The notes: generated from the letters alone by a model not told the origin. Numbered from the stretch's first letter, positions 25,814-39,874 are shown. The stretch is 64,000 nt of DNA from an uncultured Paracoccus sp. (GCF_947487305.1 NZ_CANKWH010000007.1:124001-188000); one strand, 5' to 3'. Translations and numbers: made by a program.

Positions 25814-26589
25814 ATGATGCACAGCCCGTACACCGCGCGTACACAGCCTGTACACCGGCTGCGCGCGTTGCGCGGCGCAGGGCGCAACGAGTTTATTCTG
25901 GCTGGGGCAGCTTTGCTGACCCTTCTGGCCGCCCCGCAACCTGCGAGCGCCGCGACCTTCCGCGCGCCGCAGGGCTGCAATCTGGAAATGACCATCCAGA
26001 ATCGCGGCTGCACGGTCAGCCAGATCTATCGCTGCTCGGCTGATCCTTCGGGCTATCAGCATGTCGCCATCTTCGGACAGGACGGGATGACCCATCTGTC
26101 CACCATCGATGCCGAGACCCGCTGGATCGAAAGCACTGATCCGGAAACCGGGCTGGTCGATCGTCTGGTCGAGGCGGCCGAGGATCATGCCAGCTTCTCG
26201 ACGCTGAAGGCGACCGGCCGCGACGATTTCGATTTCTGGACCGAGTCGAATACCGGTGAGAAGCTGCACCATGTCGGTTATGACGAGCTGACCGGCGAGA
26301 CCGTCACCATCGACGGGATCACGCTGGAAAAGACCCGCTTCCAGCTGACCACCACCGGCTCGGACGGGCAGGTGCTGATCCAGCGCGAGGGCCAGCAGTT
26401 CATCAGCCGCGCCAATGGCCGTTTCTATGGCGGCATCGAGACCTACAGCGACTGGACCGGTGCGTCGGGCGAAAGCAATGACAGCCCGGTCGATTTCAGC
26501 TTCCCCGGTCAGCCCGGCTATGGCGAGACCGAACCCCAATACGACTGCGACATGATGGTGGCGCAGCTTCTTCAGGAAAGGGCCATGCA

Positions 26590-26593
<4 letters not shown>
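25814..26593 (+). CDS. Exported protein of unknown function encoded between gltD and gltB
   Basis: About 259 residues, unrecognised. The hydrophobic core ILAGAALLTLLAA and the site PQPASA-A make a signal peptide, so the mature protein (about 220 residues, starting ATFRAPQGCNLEMT) is periplasmic. Cys residues in GCNLEMTIQNRGCTVSQIYRC and YDCDMM near the end suggest disulfides. Start choice is open: GTG 25799 overlaps the gltD stop, ATG 25814/25817 follow GAGGGCGG, and TTG 25868 would give a compact signal peptide. The first 20 codons run through an 11-bp-phased repeat not constrained by codons. It overlaps gltB by 4 bp, so its synthesis is tied to glutamate synthase. Confidence 0.75.
25828..25855. 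repeat. Three GTACAC repeats phased at 11 bp (copy 1)
   Basis: GTACAC occurs at 25828, 25839 and 25850, exactly 11 bp apart, with GC-rich spacers. A degenerate fourth position at 25861 reads GCGCGC. The spacing is not a multiple of three, so it is not a protein repeat, although it lies at the 5' end of the exported-protein gene. A similar array (GTGCAC type) is at 48793. One helix turn of spacing suggests a protein binding one DNA face, or a dispersed element. Confidence 0.6.
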
Positions 26594-31128
<4,535 letters not shown>

Positions 31129-31149
31129 GCTGGGCATCAATGATTGATG

Positions 31150-31175
31150 CGGGCGGGGCAGCAGTGTCCCGCCCG
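31150..31175 (+). terminator. Hairpin terminator after gltB
   Basis: CGGGCGGG at 31150-31157 pairs with CCCGCCCG at 31168-31175 across a ten-base loop, followed by a T-rich GTCTTCGTTT. It lies 21 bp after the gltB stop. The rest of the gap to the next gene holds TTGACA at 31221-31226, a possible -35 element for the lipoprotein gene. Confidence 0.7.
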
Positions 31176-31307
31176 TCTTCGTTTGCCGCTCCCGAGACGA
31201 CCCGGCGCAGCCCCGGCAAATTGACAATCCCGCCGCACGGGCGTTGACTGTCGGCAAGGCTTGTACCCGTATCTGCCGGTCCGTTTTCCGAGAAGGAGCC
31301 AGCGCCC

Positions 31308-31721
31308 ATGTTCACTCCCCTTTTTCTCCGCGCCCTGCTGCCCGGCCTGCTGTCGGCCTCGGTCCTCGCGCTTGCCGCTTGCACCATGACGACCGGGGCG
31401 ACTAACCCGCCGGCCTCGAATGCCTTCTCTGCCCAGTTGAGCCAGACCGGCTTCAGCGGGCGCTATGATCCGGCGGGCTTCCAGCCGCACGAGGTGCAGA
31501 AGGCCCTGGGCGAAGCCTGCGCCATTCGCGGCAATATCGTCGACTACGCGGAGCAGCCGGTTGATGGGGCCATGGCCTTCCGGGCGCGCTGCCGGGGCGG
31601 CACCGATGTGCGTCTGGGGACGGTCTCGGTCTATCGCGATGGCAACCGGGCGCGGGTCGTGCTGCCCGGCTATGTCGAGATCATGCGCGAGGACGAGACC
31701 GTTCGGACCATCTCGCTCTGA
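31308..31721 (+). CDS. Small putative lipoprotein, unknown function
   Basis: 137 residues. The N-terminus has a basic residue, a hydrophobic stretch and a lipobox LALAAC with Cys25 (LPGLLSASVLALAAC-TMTTGATNPP), so it should be lipidated and anchored in the outer or inner membrane. The mature part (FGRYDPAGFQPHEVQKALGEACAIRGNIVDYAEQ, RARCRGGTDV) is a small domain with two cysteines that could pair. I do not recognise a family. AAGGAG lies upstream of the ATG. The next gene, a DUF1269 protein, follows after 43 bp. Confidence 0.75.
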   Translation: MFTPLFLRALLPGLLSASVLALAACTMTTGATNPPASNAFSAQLSQTGFSGRYDPAGFQPHEVQKALGEACAIRGNIVDYAEQPVDGAMAFRARCRGGTDVRLGTVSVYRDGNRARVVLPGYVEIMREDETVRTISL

Positions 31722-31764
31722 TCCCGAAGCCGCATCCCCATTTTCATCAAGCAGGAGATTACCC

Positions 31765-32289
31765 ATGTCGGAACTGATCGTCATTGCCTTCGACACCGAG
31801 GCCGCCGGCTTCGATCTGCGGACCGAACTGGTCAAGATGCAGAAGGATTACCTCATCGAGATGGAGGATGTGGTCGTCGTCACCCGCAGTTCCGAGGCTG
31901 ACATCAAGCTGCATCAGGCGGTGAACCTGACCGCTGCCGGCGCAGTGGGCGGTGGTTTCTGGGGCACGCTGGTTGGCCTGCTGTTCCTCAACCCGCTTCT
32001 GGGTGCGGCGGTGGGTGCGGCCTCGGGTGCGCTCGCCGGGCGCTTCACCGATGTGGGCATCAATGACGAGTTCATGAAAGAGGTCGCCCATGCCGTGCCG
32101 CCCGGCGGTTCGGCCGTCTTCGTGCTGATCCGCAAGATGACCGCCGACAAGGTGCTGGAGCGCCTGTCGCAGGTCGGGCATGGCGGGCGGGTGCTGCGCA
32201 CTTCGCTGTCGAACGAGCAGGAACAGAAGCTGCGCGATGCGCTGGCAGGGGATGACAGCAGCGTGGCCCCGCCGCCGCCCTCGGCCTGA
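31765..32289 (+). CDS. DUF1269 domain-containing membrane-associated protein
   Basis: 174 residues. The sequence opens ELIVIAFDTEAAGFDLRTELVKMQKDYLIEMEDVVVVTR and contains a glycine/alanine-rich hydrophobic hairpin at about 53-92 (AAGAVGGGFWGTLVGLLFLNPLLGAAVGAASGALAGRF), then DVGINDEFMKEVAHAVPPGGSAVFVLIRKMT. This arrangement is the DUF1269 family, probably membrane-inserting; no biochemical role is established. AGGAG lies upstream of the ATG. The tail PPPPSA is disordered. Confidence 0.88.
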   Translation: MSELIVIAFDTEAAGFDLRTELVKMQKDYLIEMEDVVVVTRSSEADIKLHQAVNLTAAGAVGGGFWGTLVGLLFLNPLLGAAVGAASGALAGRFTDVGINDEFMKEVAHAVPPGGSAVFVLIRKMTADKVLERLSQVGHGGRVLRTSLSNEQEQKLRDALAGDDSSVAPPPPSA

Positions 32290-32343
32290 GAGATGCGGGC
32301 AGGGCGCTGCATCGGCTTGACGCAATCCCGACCCGCGTGACAG

Positions 32344-33060
32344 ATGCGGGTCATGGCCGAAAAAGCGTCCGCGCCCGAGGAAACCCAGACACGCGCCCGA
32401 CGTCGTCGCGCGCCCTTCCAGCGCCTGTCGATCTGGCGCGGGTTGCGCTGGTTCGGGCTGCGGGTGCTGCTTCTGATGCTGGCGCTGGTCGGCTTCTATG
32501 GCCTCATCAACCCGCCGACGACCTGGACCATCGCCCGCGAGGCGACCTTTCCCCGCGAATGGACCGATCTCGAGGAGATGACGCCGGCCCTGCCGCGCGC
32601 AGTCGTGGCGGCGGAGGATGCGAATTTCTGCCTGCACTGGGGTTTCGACATGGCCGAGATCCGCAAGGTCATCGCCTCGAACAGCTCGCGCGGGGCCTCG
32701 ACCCTGACCCAGCAGACCGCCAAGAACGTCTACCTGTGGCAGGGGCGCAGCTGGGTGCGGAAGCTTCTGGAAACCGCCTATACGCCGATGATCGAGGCGC
32801 TCTGGACCAAGCGGCGTATTCTCGAGGTCTATCTGAACGTGGCGGAATTCGGGCCGGGCGTGTTCGGCGTTCATGCGGCGGCGGCCTATCACTTCGGCAC
32901 CACGCCCGATGCGCTGAGCCCCACGCAGGCGGCGCGGCTGGCGGCGATCCTGCCCGCGCCCAAGACCCGTGGCACGGCGCAGGGCAGCCGCCGCAGCCGC
33001 GCCATCGCCGACGGGGCCGAGACGATCCGGCGCGACGGCCGCGCCGCCTGTTTCGAATAG
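32344..33060 (+). CDS. mtgA: Monofunctional peptidoglycan glycosyltransferase
   Basis: 238 residues. One N-terminal membrane anchor (WFGLRVLLLMLALVGFYGL) precedes a GT51 transglycosylase domain. Its motifs are intact: catalytic Glu91 in AAEDANFCLHWGFD, RGASTLTQQTAKNVYLW, RKLLETAYTPMIE and KRRILEVYLNVAEFGPGVFGV. There is no transpeptidase domain. It polymerises lipid II into glycan strands at the inner membrane. The start could also be ATG 32353; neither has a strong ribosome site. Confidence 0.94.
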   Translation: MRVMAEKASAPEETQTRARRRRAPFQRLSIWRGLRWFGLRVLLLMLALVGFYGLINPPTTWTIAREATFPREWTDLEEMTPALPRAVVAAEDANFCLHWGFDMAEIRKVIASNSSRGASTLTQQTAKNVYLWQGRSWVRKLLETAYTPMIEALWTKRRILEVYLNVAEFGPGVFGVHAAAAYHFGTTPDALSPTQAARLAAILPAPKTRGTAQGSRRSRAIADGAETIRRDGRAACFE

Positions 33061-33147
33061 GCCGGCTTTCGCCACCCGCGCCCCGGCTTGCGGTTGAAAC
33101 ATGACGGGGCCAAGCGTATCACGGCTGCCATGCGACACGAGCGACAG

Positions 33148-33837
33148 ATGAATACCTCCAGCCAGCAGACCACCCGCCTCTACCACACCCCTCTTTCCCC
33201 CTTCTCGCGCAAGGTCCGTCTGGTTCTGGCCGAGAAGAAGATCGAGGTCGAACTCGTCGAAGAGCGGTACTGGGAAAACAATTCCGAGCTGCTGCGCCGC
33301 AACCCGGCGGGCATGGTGCCGGTGCTGCGCCATGACGGGCGGCTCTTGTCGGAAAGCCAGGCGATCTGCGAATACCTTGACGAGACCGTGCCGCAGCCCG
33401 CGCTGATGCCGAAAAGCCCCGCCGAACGCTACGAGGTGCGCCGGCTCTGCGCCTGGTTCGACGACAAGTTCAACCGCGAAGTGACGCGCCCGATCCTTGA
33501 AGAGCGGGTCTGGAAGAAGATCACCCGCTCGGGCTATCCCGACTCGCGCGCGGTCAAGGCCGGGCTGAAGGCAATCAAGGATCACATCGACTATCTGACC
33601 AGCCTCCTGGAGACCCGGCGCTGGCTGGCGGGCAGCGCGCTGAGCCTTGCCGATTTCACCGCCGCCGCGCATTTCTCCTGCCTCGACTATATTTCGGATG
33701 TCGATTGGGACCGGTCAGAGATCCTGACCAGCTGGTATGCGACGATCAAGTCGCGCCCAGCCTTCCGGGGCATTCTGGCCGACCAGATCCCGGGCATCCA
33801 CCCTGCCCCGCATTATGCCGAGCTTGACTTCGGCTGA
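33148..33837 (+). CDS. Glutathione S-transferase family protein
   Basis: 229 residues. The N-terminal thioredoxin fold reads [35 protein letters not shown] with the serine-type active site near SPFSRKVR, cis-Pro region [25 protein letters not shown], and a helical C-domain with [28 protein letters not shown]. It belongs to a bacterial GST branch often annotated FrmB/stringent-starvation-like and is not close to the two YfcG-like GSTs of this window. ATG 33148 gives the best N-terminus; ATG 33130 is also in frame. A GC-rich repeat element follows directly. Confidence 0.88.
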   Translation: MNTSSQQTTRLYHTPLSPFSRKVRLVLAEKKIEVELVEERYWENNSELLRRNPAGMVPVLRHDGRLLSESQAICEYLDETVPQPALMPKSPAERYEVRRLCAWFDDKFNREVTRPILEERVWKKITRSGYPDSRAVKAGLKAIKDHIDYLTSLLETRRWLAGSALSLADFTAAAHFSCLDYISDVDWDRSEILTSWYATIKSRPAFRGILADQIPGIHPAPHYAELDFG

Positions 33838-33888
33838 GACCGGGGGGCCAGCCCCCCGCACCCCCCGGGATATTTCTGCCAAGATGAA
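33838..33888. repeat. GC-rich dispersed intergenic element of Rhodobacteraceae type
   Basis: Between the GST stop and queG the sequence reads GACCGGGGGGCCAGCCCCC then a run of Cs, CCCCCCGGGATATTTCTG and CCAAGATGAAAG. The GGGGGGC/GCCCCCC part folds into a hairpin (GGGGGCcaGCCCCC). The string CCCCGGGATATTT plus ...AAGA(T)GAAG is one I recall seeing many times between genes in Rhodobacteraceae chromosomes. The queG ATG at 33884 lies inside its conserved right end. I see no second copy in the window. Confidence 0.6.
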
Positions 33889-34906
33889 AGCAGATCTGGC
33901 CGCACAGGCCAAGGTCGAGGGTTTCGCCAAGATGGGCGTCTGCCGCCCCGATGCGGTGCCTGAGTTGCCCGGTCGGCTGGCCGCATTTCTGCAGGCTGGC
34001 CGGCAGGGGCAGATGGGCTGGATGGGCGAGCGAACCGGCTGGCGCGGAAATCCCGCCGCGCTCTGGCCCGAGGCGCGTTCGGTGGTGATGCTGGCAGAGG
34101 TCTATTCGCCGGATCACGATCCTCTGGCGGTGCTGGGCCAGCCCGACCGCGCGGCGGTCAGCGTCTATGCCCAGGGCAAGGATTACCACGACCTGGTCAA
34201 GAAGCGGCTTAAGCGGCTGGGGCGCTGGCTGATCGAGACCCATGGCGGCGAGATCAAGGTCTTTGTCGACACCGCCCCGGTGATGGAAAAGCCGCTGGCA
34301 CAGGCGGCGGGGCTGGGCTGGCAGGGCAAACATACGAATCTTCTGGCCCGCGATCTGGGCAGCTGGTTCTTCCTTGGCGCCATCTTCACCACGCTCGACC
34401 TGCCGCCCGACCCGCCCGAGGCCGAGCATTGCGGCAGTTGCCGGGCCTGTCTGGACATCTGCCCCACCGGCGCGTTCCCGGCCCCCTTCCAACTCGATGC
34501 GCGGCGCTGCATTTCCTACCTGACCATCGAACATAAGGGGCCGGTCGATCCCGAGTTGCGGGTGCTGATGGGCAACCGCATCTATGGCTGCGACGACTGC
34601 CTTGCCGTCTGCCCGTGGAACAAGTTCGCCCGCGAGGCCAGCGAGCTGCGCTATCGTGGCGTGATCGACGCGCCGCCTCTGGCCGAACTGGCGATGCTGG
34701 ATGATGCGGGCTTCCGCGCGCGGTTTTCCGGCAGCCCGATAAAGCGGATCGGACGGGACCGCTTTGTCCGCAATGTGCTCTATGCCATCGGCAATTCCGG
34801 CCTGCCACATCTGCGCGGGGTGGCGCAGGGCTTGACGGGGGATGCCGACCCGACCGTCGCCGATGCGGCAAGATGGGCCGCCGGGCGGCTGGAGTTTCCC
34901 GCGTGA
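33884..34906 (+). CDS. queG: Epoxyqueuosine reductase QueG
   Basis: 340 residues. It ends the queuosine pathway by reducing epoxyqueuosine in tRNA with a cobalamin cofactor. The N-terminal domain [20 protein letters not shown] leads into the cobalamin region ([69 protein letters not shown]). Two 4Fe-4S clusters are formed by [16 protein letters not shown] and [14 protein letters not shown] (about 182-250), and C-terminal HEAT-like repeats end the protein. The ATG lies within a repeat element and is the only good start. Its stop overlaps the EamA gene GTG by 4 bp. Confidence 0.95.
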   Translation: MKADLAAQAKVEGFAKMGVCRPDAVPELPGRLAAFLQAGRQGQMGWMGERTGWRGNPAALWPEARSVVMLAEVYSPDHDPLAVLGQPDRAAVSVYAQGKDYHDLVKKRLKRLGRWLIETHGGEIKVFVDTAPVMEKPLAQAAGLGWQGKHTNLLARDLGSWFFLGAIFTTLDLPPDPPEAEHCGSCRACLDICPTGAFPAPFQLDARRCISYLTIEHKGPVDPELRVLMGNRIYGCDDCLAVCPWNKFAREASELRYRGVIDAPPLAELAMLDDAGFRARFSGSPIKRIGRDRFVRNVLYAIGNSGLPHLRGVAQGLTGDADPTVADAARWAAGRLEFPA

Positions 34907-35823
34907 ACCCGCTGCGCGGCATCCTGCTGAAGCTGGGCAGCGTGACGATCTTCGTCCTCATGGCGGCGCTGATCAAGGCGACGGCGCATGAGGTGCCGCC
35001 GGGCGAGCAGGTGTTCTTCCGCTCGCTTTTCGCCATCCCGGTCATCCTGGTCTGGCTGATGCGGCGGGGCGAGCTGTCTTCGGGCCTGCGCACCGCGCGC
35101 CCGATGGGCCATGTGTTTCGCGGGCTGATGGGCACGGCGGCGATGGGGCTGGGCTTTGCCGGCCTCGGCCTTCTGCCTTTGCCCGAGGTCACCGCCATCG
35201 GCTTTGCCGCGCCGCTGCTGACAGTCATCTTCGCGGCGATGTTTCTGGGCGAGGATGTGCGCGCCTTCCGCTTGGCCACGGTGGCGCTGGGGCTGATCGG
35301 GGTGCTGGTGGTCTTGTCGCCGCGTCTGGGGCAGGTGGGCGACGGGCTGTCGACCGCGCAGACGCTTGGCGCGGTCATCACGCTCATGGGGGCGATGTGT
35401 GCGGCACTGGCGCAGATCTTCATCCGCAAGCTGGTGCAGGAGGAAAGCACCTCGGCCATCGTCTTCTGGTTCTCGATCACCGCGACGATGCTGTCGCTGG
35501 TGACGCTGCCCTTTGGCTGGGTCATGCCCAGCCCCGGCACCGCTGCGCTGCTGATTCTGGCCGGGCTGATGGGCGGGGTCGGGCAGATCCTTCTGACCTC
35601 GGCCTATCGCTTTGCCGATGCCTCGCTGGTTGCGCCCTTCGACTATGCCGCGATGCTGTTTGCGCTGGCCATCGGTTATGGCGTCTTTGGCGAGGTACCG
35701 ACCCTGACCATGCTGATCGGTGCCGCCATCGTCATCACCGCCGGCTTCCTGATCATCTGGCGCGAGCACCGGCTGGGGCTGGAGCGCAGCCGCCAGCGCA
35801 AGGCGATGACCCCGCAGGGCTGA
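34903..35823 (+). CDS. DMT superfamily (EamA) transporter
   Basis: 306 residues with ten predicted helices in two EamA repeats. The first repeat shows [30 protein letters not shown] and [30 protein letters not shown]; the second [14 protein letters not shown] and [35 protein letters not shown]. Such proteins export amino acids or other metabolites at the inner membrane; the substrate is unknown. The GTG start overlaps the queG stop (GTGA), so the two are co-translated although no functional link is known. Confidence 0.9.
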   Translation: MNPLRGILLKLGSVTIFVLMAALIKATAHEVPPGEQVFFRSLFAIPVILVWLMRRGELSSGLRTARPMGHVFRGLMGTAAMGLGFAGLGLLPLPEVTAIGFAAPLLTVIFAAMFLGEDVRAFRLATVALGLIGVLVVLSPRLGQVGDGLSTAQTLGAVITLMGAMCAALAQIFIRKLVQEESTSAIVFWFSITATMLSLVTLPFGWVMPSPGTAALLILAGLMGGVGQILLTSAYRFADASLVAPFDYAAMLFALAIGYGVFGEVPTLTMLIGAAIVITAGFLIIWREHRLGLERSRQRKAMTPQG

Positions 35824-35829
35824 GCCGGC

Positions 35830-38751
35830 TCACAGCAGCAGGTCATCGCCGGTGATCGGCAGCGTGCCGTCGATGCGAATGACCAGATCGGGCTGGCCGT
35901 CGCCATCCAGATCGGCCTGCAGCAGCTGATGATCGACGGCCATGGTCAGGCGCATCTGACCCGCGGCCGAGAACGCCTGCGCGCCGATGAACTGCAGATG
36001 CAAGGCCGTCAGGTCGATCAGGTCGCTACCGGAGGCGAAATCTTCGATGCGGTCCGGCAGGGCGATGGTCGAATCGAGCGCCGTCCGGAAGACAAAGCGA
36101 TCCATCCCTGCGCCGCCGAGCAGGTTGTCGGTCCCTGCCCCGCCCTCGAGCAGGTCGTTGCCATCGCCTCCCCGCATGTTGTCCTGCCCTTCGCCACCAT
36201 AAAGCTGATCATCCCCGGCATCACCAAAGATCATGTCAGGACCTGCCTCGCCCCAGACCCCGTCATCATCGCCACCGCCGAACAGCAGATCGCGGCCGGC
36301 ACCGCCCTCGATCCGGTCGGTGCCGCCGTGACCAAAGGCGGTATCGTCACCGCCGCCACCCAGCAGGGTCTCGGCCAGCCGGTCCCCGACCAGAAGATCG
36401 TTCCCCTCCCCGCCCTCCAGGCGGCTTGCACCCGACCCACCGATCAAACTGTCATCGCCACTGCCGCCGAGAAGCAGGTCATCGCCGCCGCCCGCGAAGA
36501 TCAGGTCATCGCCATCATCACCCTGCAGCAAGTCGTCACCCAGCCCGCCATGCAGGGTGTCATTACCCGTGCCGCCCTCGGCCGTGTCATTTCCGGCTTC
36601 GGCCAGAATGCGGTCGTCGCCTGCCTCGCCATTGGCGCGGTCTTCCCCCTCGCCGGCCTCGATCACGTCATTGCCACCGCCCGAGCGGATCACGTCCGCC
36701 CCGGCACCACCGCGCAGCCGGTCAAAGCCACCGCCGGCGGTCAGCGCATCATCGCCCGCATCCCCTGCCAGGATGTTGTCGCCATCGCCGGCATCGATCC
36801 GGTCATTGCCCGCGCCACCCGACAGGGAATCGTTTCCCGCGCCGCCCTGTAGATCGTCGTCCCCGTCATCACCGGACAGGAAATCATGTCCCGATCCGCC
36901 AAGCAGCGAATCCTTGCCCGTCCCGCCGAACAGCGTATCGCCGCCCTCACCTGCGTCGAGCAGGTCGTTGCCGGCATCGGCGATCACGACATCATTTCCC
37001 GCGTCACCGGAGATCTGGTCAGCACCTTCGCCGCCGCGAAGCCGGTCATCGCCCGCGCCGCCTTGAACCGTGTCCTGCGACGCTCCGGCCGAGATGGTAT
37101 CGTTGCCGTCATCGCCGATCAGCAGATCCTCGACCTCACTGCCGACGATCAGGTCTGCCCCGGCAAGGCCGTGGATCTCGGACCCGCCGCGCGCCGCGAT
37201 CAGGCGATCACTGCCCGTCGAGCCGACGATGATCGTCTCGACATCCGGGGGCGTATAATGAGCCACCGGAAACATGGCGTTGGTGAAGAGATCTGCTGCC
37301 AACGTGGTGCCACGCGCCGAATGGATCTCGATCAGCGTCTCGCCAATGCGGATGCGGATTCCTTTGGAAAAGGGAGTCAGGGTCAACTGGCCGATGCTGC
37401 GCACCATGCCCAGTTGCGACAGGTCCAGAAGATCCTCGCCGGGTTCGAAATCGCGGATCAGGATGCGGCCGGCAACCGGGCTAGCAACGAAAATGTCGTG
37501 CCCCGCGCCGCCCCAGATCGAGATATCCTCGCGCCCGGCGATCAGTACATCATCGCCATCGCCGCCCTTCAGCTGCGCGGTGCCGCGCCCCGCGCTCAGC
37601 AGGTCATTGCCCGAACCGCCTGAAACGATGCCGGCCCCCGCCCTTCGCGTCAGGCCCAACTGGCCCGGATCGAGGGACAACTGGGTGATGCCGGTCTCGC
37701 GCGAACTCGAGACAAAGAGGACGATCTTGCCACCCACCTCCTCGGCCGCAATGGCGCTGACATCGGCCAGGGTCATCGCCGCGTCATCAATCAGCGTTTC
37801 AAGATGCAGAAGCTTGCCATCCGGCTGCAGGGTGAAGACCGAGAGGCCGTCATCCATGCCACCGACGAAGACATAGGCGCGGCCATCGACCTCGACCGTC
37901 GCCAGCGCCGAGGCACGCTGGAACCGGGTCGACAGCTCGTCGACGACATGATCGACCGGGATCATGCTGCCATCGGGCAAAAGTCGCACGGTGGTGATCG
38001 AGGATGACCGCGCCGAGGTCATGATCAGATAGACCAGCCCGTCAACAGTGACCGCAGCCACGTCATTCGGGACGTTGAAGCCAGTGCCATCGCCGGACGT
38101 CAGGTAGTCGGCGCGGATGATACCCCCCTGCGGGTCAAGCCGGTGGCTGGAGAGGAAATTTCCAAGACCCGAGATCGCCACCAGCACCGGCTGGCCTCCC
38201 ATCTGCAGGGCGATGATCTTGTCCAGCGAGGCGTCGGGCATGGTCGCGGCCAAGGGCATCAGCGAGCGGGTGACGCGGGTCAGGCTGCCATCATCCGCCT
38301 CGCGGTAGAGCGTGAATTCCACATCGCCCTGCCGCGCGGCATAAACATAGCTGTCGCCGCCGATCTCGATCTGGCCCAGCTGGGTCAGGTCGCGCGGCAG
38401 CGGCGTGGCGCCGACGAGGGCAGCAACCGGCCCGAGATCCCCACCCGCGAGCAAGGGAAGGCGCGTGTTCGGGCCGTTCCCCAGTCCGGTCAAGGTCAGC
38501 CAGGGCTGTCCGCCCAACTCGAGCAGCTGCAAACAGGGATCGCCCCAATGCTCGAAGCCGATCGGATAGGACCACAGATCGCCCGCGCTGGCCGGAAGGT
38601 CGGCATCGGTGATGGCAAAGCTGGCCAGCCCGCCACCCAGATAGGTGGCACTGATCAGAACCGGGCGACCTGCGACTTCTGCGATGACCAGATCGGTGAT
38701 GCGGGTCAGAAACCGGTTCTGGTCGACCCGAAGCGTCGCAACATAGTCCAT
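35830..38751 (-). CDS. RTX-type calcium-binding protein with beta-propeller-like N-domain
   Basis: 973 residues, very acidic. Residues ~1-370 repeat a pattern such as VDGRAYVFVGGMDDGLSVFTLQPDGKLLHLETL (about seven blocks), as in lactonase-type beta-propellers. From ~375 come hemolysin-type nonapeptides (GGxGxDxLx; over 30 copies, e.g. GGAGNDSLSGGAGNDRID), split by a non-repeat patch near 420-500. The C-terminus (DRIEDFASGSDLIDLTAL, then ITGDDLLL) resembles the serralysin C-terminal secretion module. There is no signal peptide, so export by a type I system is expected. No type I genes are nearby. Function may be adhesion, surface layer or an unrecognised enzyme. Confidence 0.88.
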   Translation of the reverse strand: MDYVATLRVDQNRFLTRITDLVIAEVAGRPVLISATYLGGGLASFAITDADLPASAGDLWSYPIGFEHWGDPCLQLLELGGQPWLTLTGLGNGPNTRLPLLAGGDLGPVAALVGATPLPRDLTQLGQIEIGGDSYVYAARQGDVEFTLYREADDGSLTRVTRSLMPLAATMPDASLDKIIALQMGGQPVLVAISGLGNFLSSHRLDPQGGIIRADYLTSGDGTGFNVPNDVAAVTVDGLVYLIMTSARSSSITTVRLLPDGSMIPVDHVVDELSTRFQRASALATVEVDGRAYVFVGGMDDGLSVFTLQPDGKLLHLETLIDDAAMTLADVSAIAAEEVGGKIVLFVSSSRETGITQLSLDPGQLGLTRRAGAGIVSGGSGNDLLSAGRGTAQLKGGDGDDVLIAGREDISIWGGAGHDIFVASPVAGRILIRDFEPGEDLLDLSQLGMVRSIGQLTLTPFSKGIRIRIGETLIEIHSARGTTLAADLFTNAMFPVAHYTPPDVETIIVGSTGSDRLIAARGGSEIHGLAGADLIVGSEVEDLLIGDDGNDTISAGASQDTVQGGAGDDRLRGGEGADQISGDAGNDVVIADAGNDLLDAGEGGDTLFGGTGKDSLLGGSGHDFLSGDDGDDDLQGGAGNDSLSGGAGNDRIDAGDGDNILAGDAGDDALTAGGGFDRLRGGAGADVIRSGGGNDVIEAGEGEDRANGEAGDDRILAEAGNDTAEGGTGNDTLHGGLGDDLLQGDDGDDLIFAGGGDDLLLGGSGDDSLIGGSGASRLEGGEGNDLLVGDRLAETLLGGGGDDTAFGHGGTDRIEGGAGRDLLFGGGDDDGVWGEAGPDMIFGDAGDDQLYGGEGQDNMRGGDGNDLLEGGAGTDNLLGGAGMDRFVFRTALDSTIALPDRIEDFASGSDLIDLTALHLQFIGAQAFSAAGQMRLTMAVDHQLLQADLDGDGQPDLVIRIDGTLPITGDDLLL

Positions 38752-38868
38752 TCCGGCCCAACCCCGGGAAAACGGTCACTCACAAACTGCCCCTGCGAGG
38801 CTCTACCAAGGTGCCTGATCCCCGTCCAAACGGAAGAGGATCGGTTGAATTTGCCGCGTTTTCCGCGC

Positions 38869-39627
38869 TCAGCCCTGATCCGGCCCTTGGGCCAGTGGCC
38901 CATAGAGGATCAGCGCCGGCTGCGTCACCGGCGCATCGGCCAGCATCTCGGCCAGCCCGGCGATGGTGGTGCGGATCAGCCGCTGATGCGGATGGCTGAC
39001 GGCTTCGGCGAACAGCGCCGGCGTCTCGCCCGAGAGGCCATGTTCCTGCAACCCGCGCGCCAGATCGGGAAAGCTGCGCTGGCCCATGAAGACAACCGTG
39101 GTGGTGGCCGGATCGGCAATGGCGGCCCAGTTGATGTCCCTGGGCAGCGCCCCGGTCACATCGGCGCCGGTCAGGAATTGCAGCCGCCGCGCGGTCAGCC
39201 GCCGGGTCAGCGGAATCTGCGCCGCCGCCGCCGCCGCCACGGCCGAGGGCACGCCCGGCACGATCTCGAAGGCGATCCCGGCTTCGTTCAGCGCGATGAT
39301 TTCCTCTTCCAGACGCCCGAAGATTCCGGCATCGCCGGATTTCAGCCGCACCACCCGCTGCCCGGCCAGCGCATATTCGACCAAGAGCGCATTCACATGT
39401 TCCTGCTTGGCCGACGGCCGCCCGGCGCGCTTGCCGACCGGGACCAGTTCGGCCTCGGCATTGGCAAGCTCGAGAATCGGGCCCGAGGACAGATCGTCAT
39501 AAAGCACCACCTCGGCCTCGCGCAGCCGCGCGGCGGCGCGCAGGGTCAGGAGTTCGGGATCACCCGGCCCCGAGGAGACCAGCGAGACAAATCCCTTTGC
39601 GTCGCCTTTTGCATCCGGCCCGGCCAT
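38869..39627 (-). CDS. cobA: Uroporphyrinogen-III C-methyltransferase
   Basis: 252 residues, single SUMT domain. Motifs: VSLVSSGPGDPELLTLRAAARL (SAM binding), VVLYDDLSSGPILELANAEAELVPVGKRAG, RVVRLKSGDAGIFGRLEEE, PGVPSAVAAAAAAQIPLTRR and TTVVFMGQRSFPDLA. It adds methyl groups at C2 and C7 to make precorrin-2 for sirohaem or cobalamin. It could feed vitamin B12, which QueG nearby needs. Typical members read VRLKGGDP; here it is LKSGDAG, a mild departure. ATG 39627 has an AGGGAGA ribosome site. Confidence 0.9.
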   Translation of the reverse strand: MAGPDAKGDAKGFVSLVSSGPGDPELLTLRAAARLREAEVVLYDDLSSGPILELANAEAELVPVGKRAGRPSAKQEHVNALLVEYALAGQRVVRLKSGDAGIFGRLEEEIIALNEAGIAFEIVPGVPSAVAAAAAAQIPLTRRLTARRLQFLTGADVTGALPRDINWAAIADPATTTVVFMGQRSFPDLARGLQEHGLSGETPALFAEAVSHPHQRLIRTTIAGLAEMLADAPVTQPALILYGPLAQGPDQG

Positions 39628-39874
39628 GCGGTCTCTCCCTGAACTGCCTGCCCTGCCCGGTAGCAGCCCCGGCGCGGTGATCGCAAGCCTCTGATATTGC
39701 GAAACCACCCGCAAGTCCGCCCGCATCGCCGTTCTGCACAGGGATCGGGCAGGCGCAGGCGGAAACCCCTCGGGCCACGGGGCGGGCCTCTGCCGGCATC
39801 ACCACCGCTTGCAGTCAATGCAACCACAGGTCTATCCTGAAGGAATCTATCCAGCCATTGGGGGGCCAGAGAAG

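Noticed and set aside
36000..37700. Tandem DNA repeats that could suggest a CRISPR array
   Set aside because: The periodicity is 27 bp and follows codons of the GGxGxDxxx nonapeptide on the minus strand; there are no constant repeats with unique spacers.
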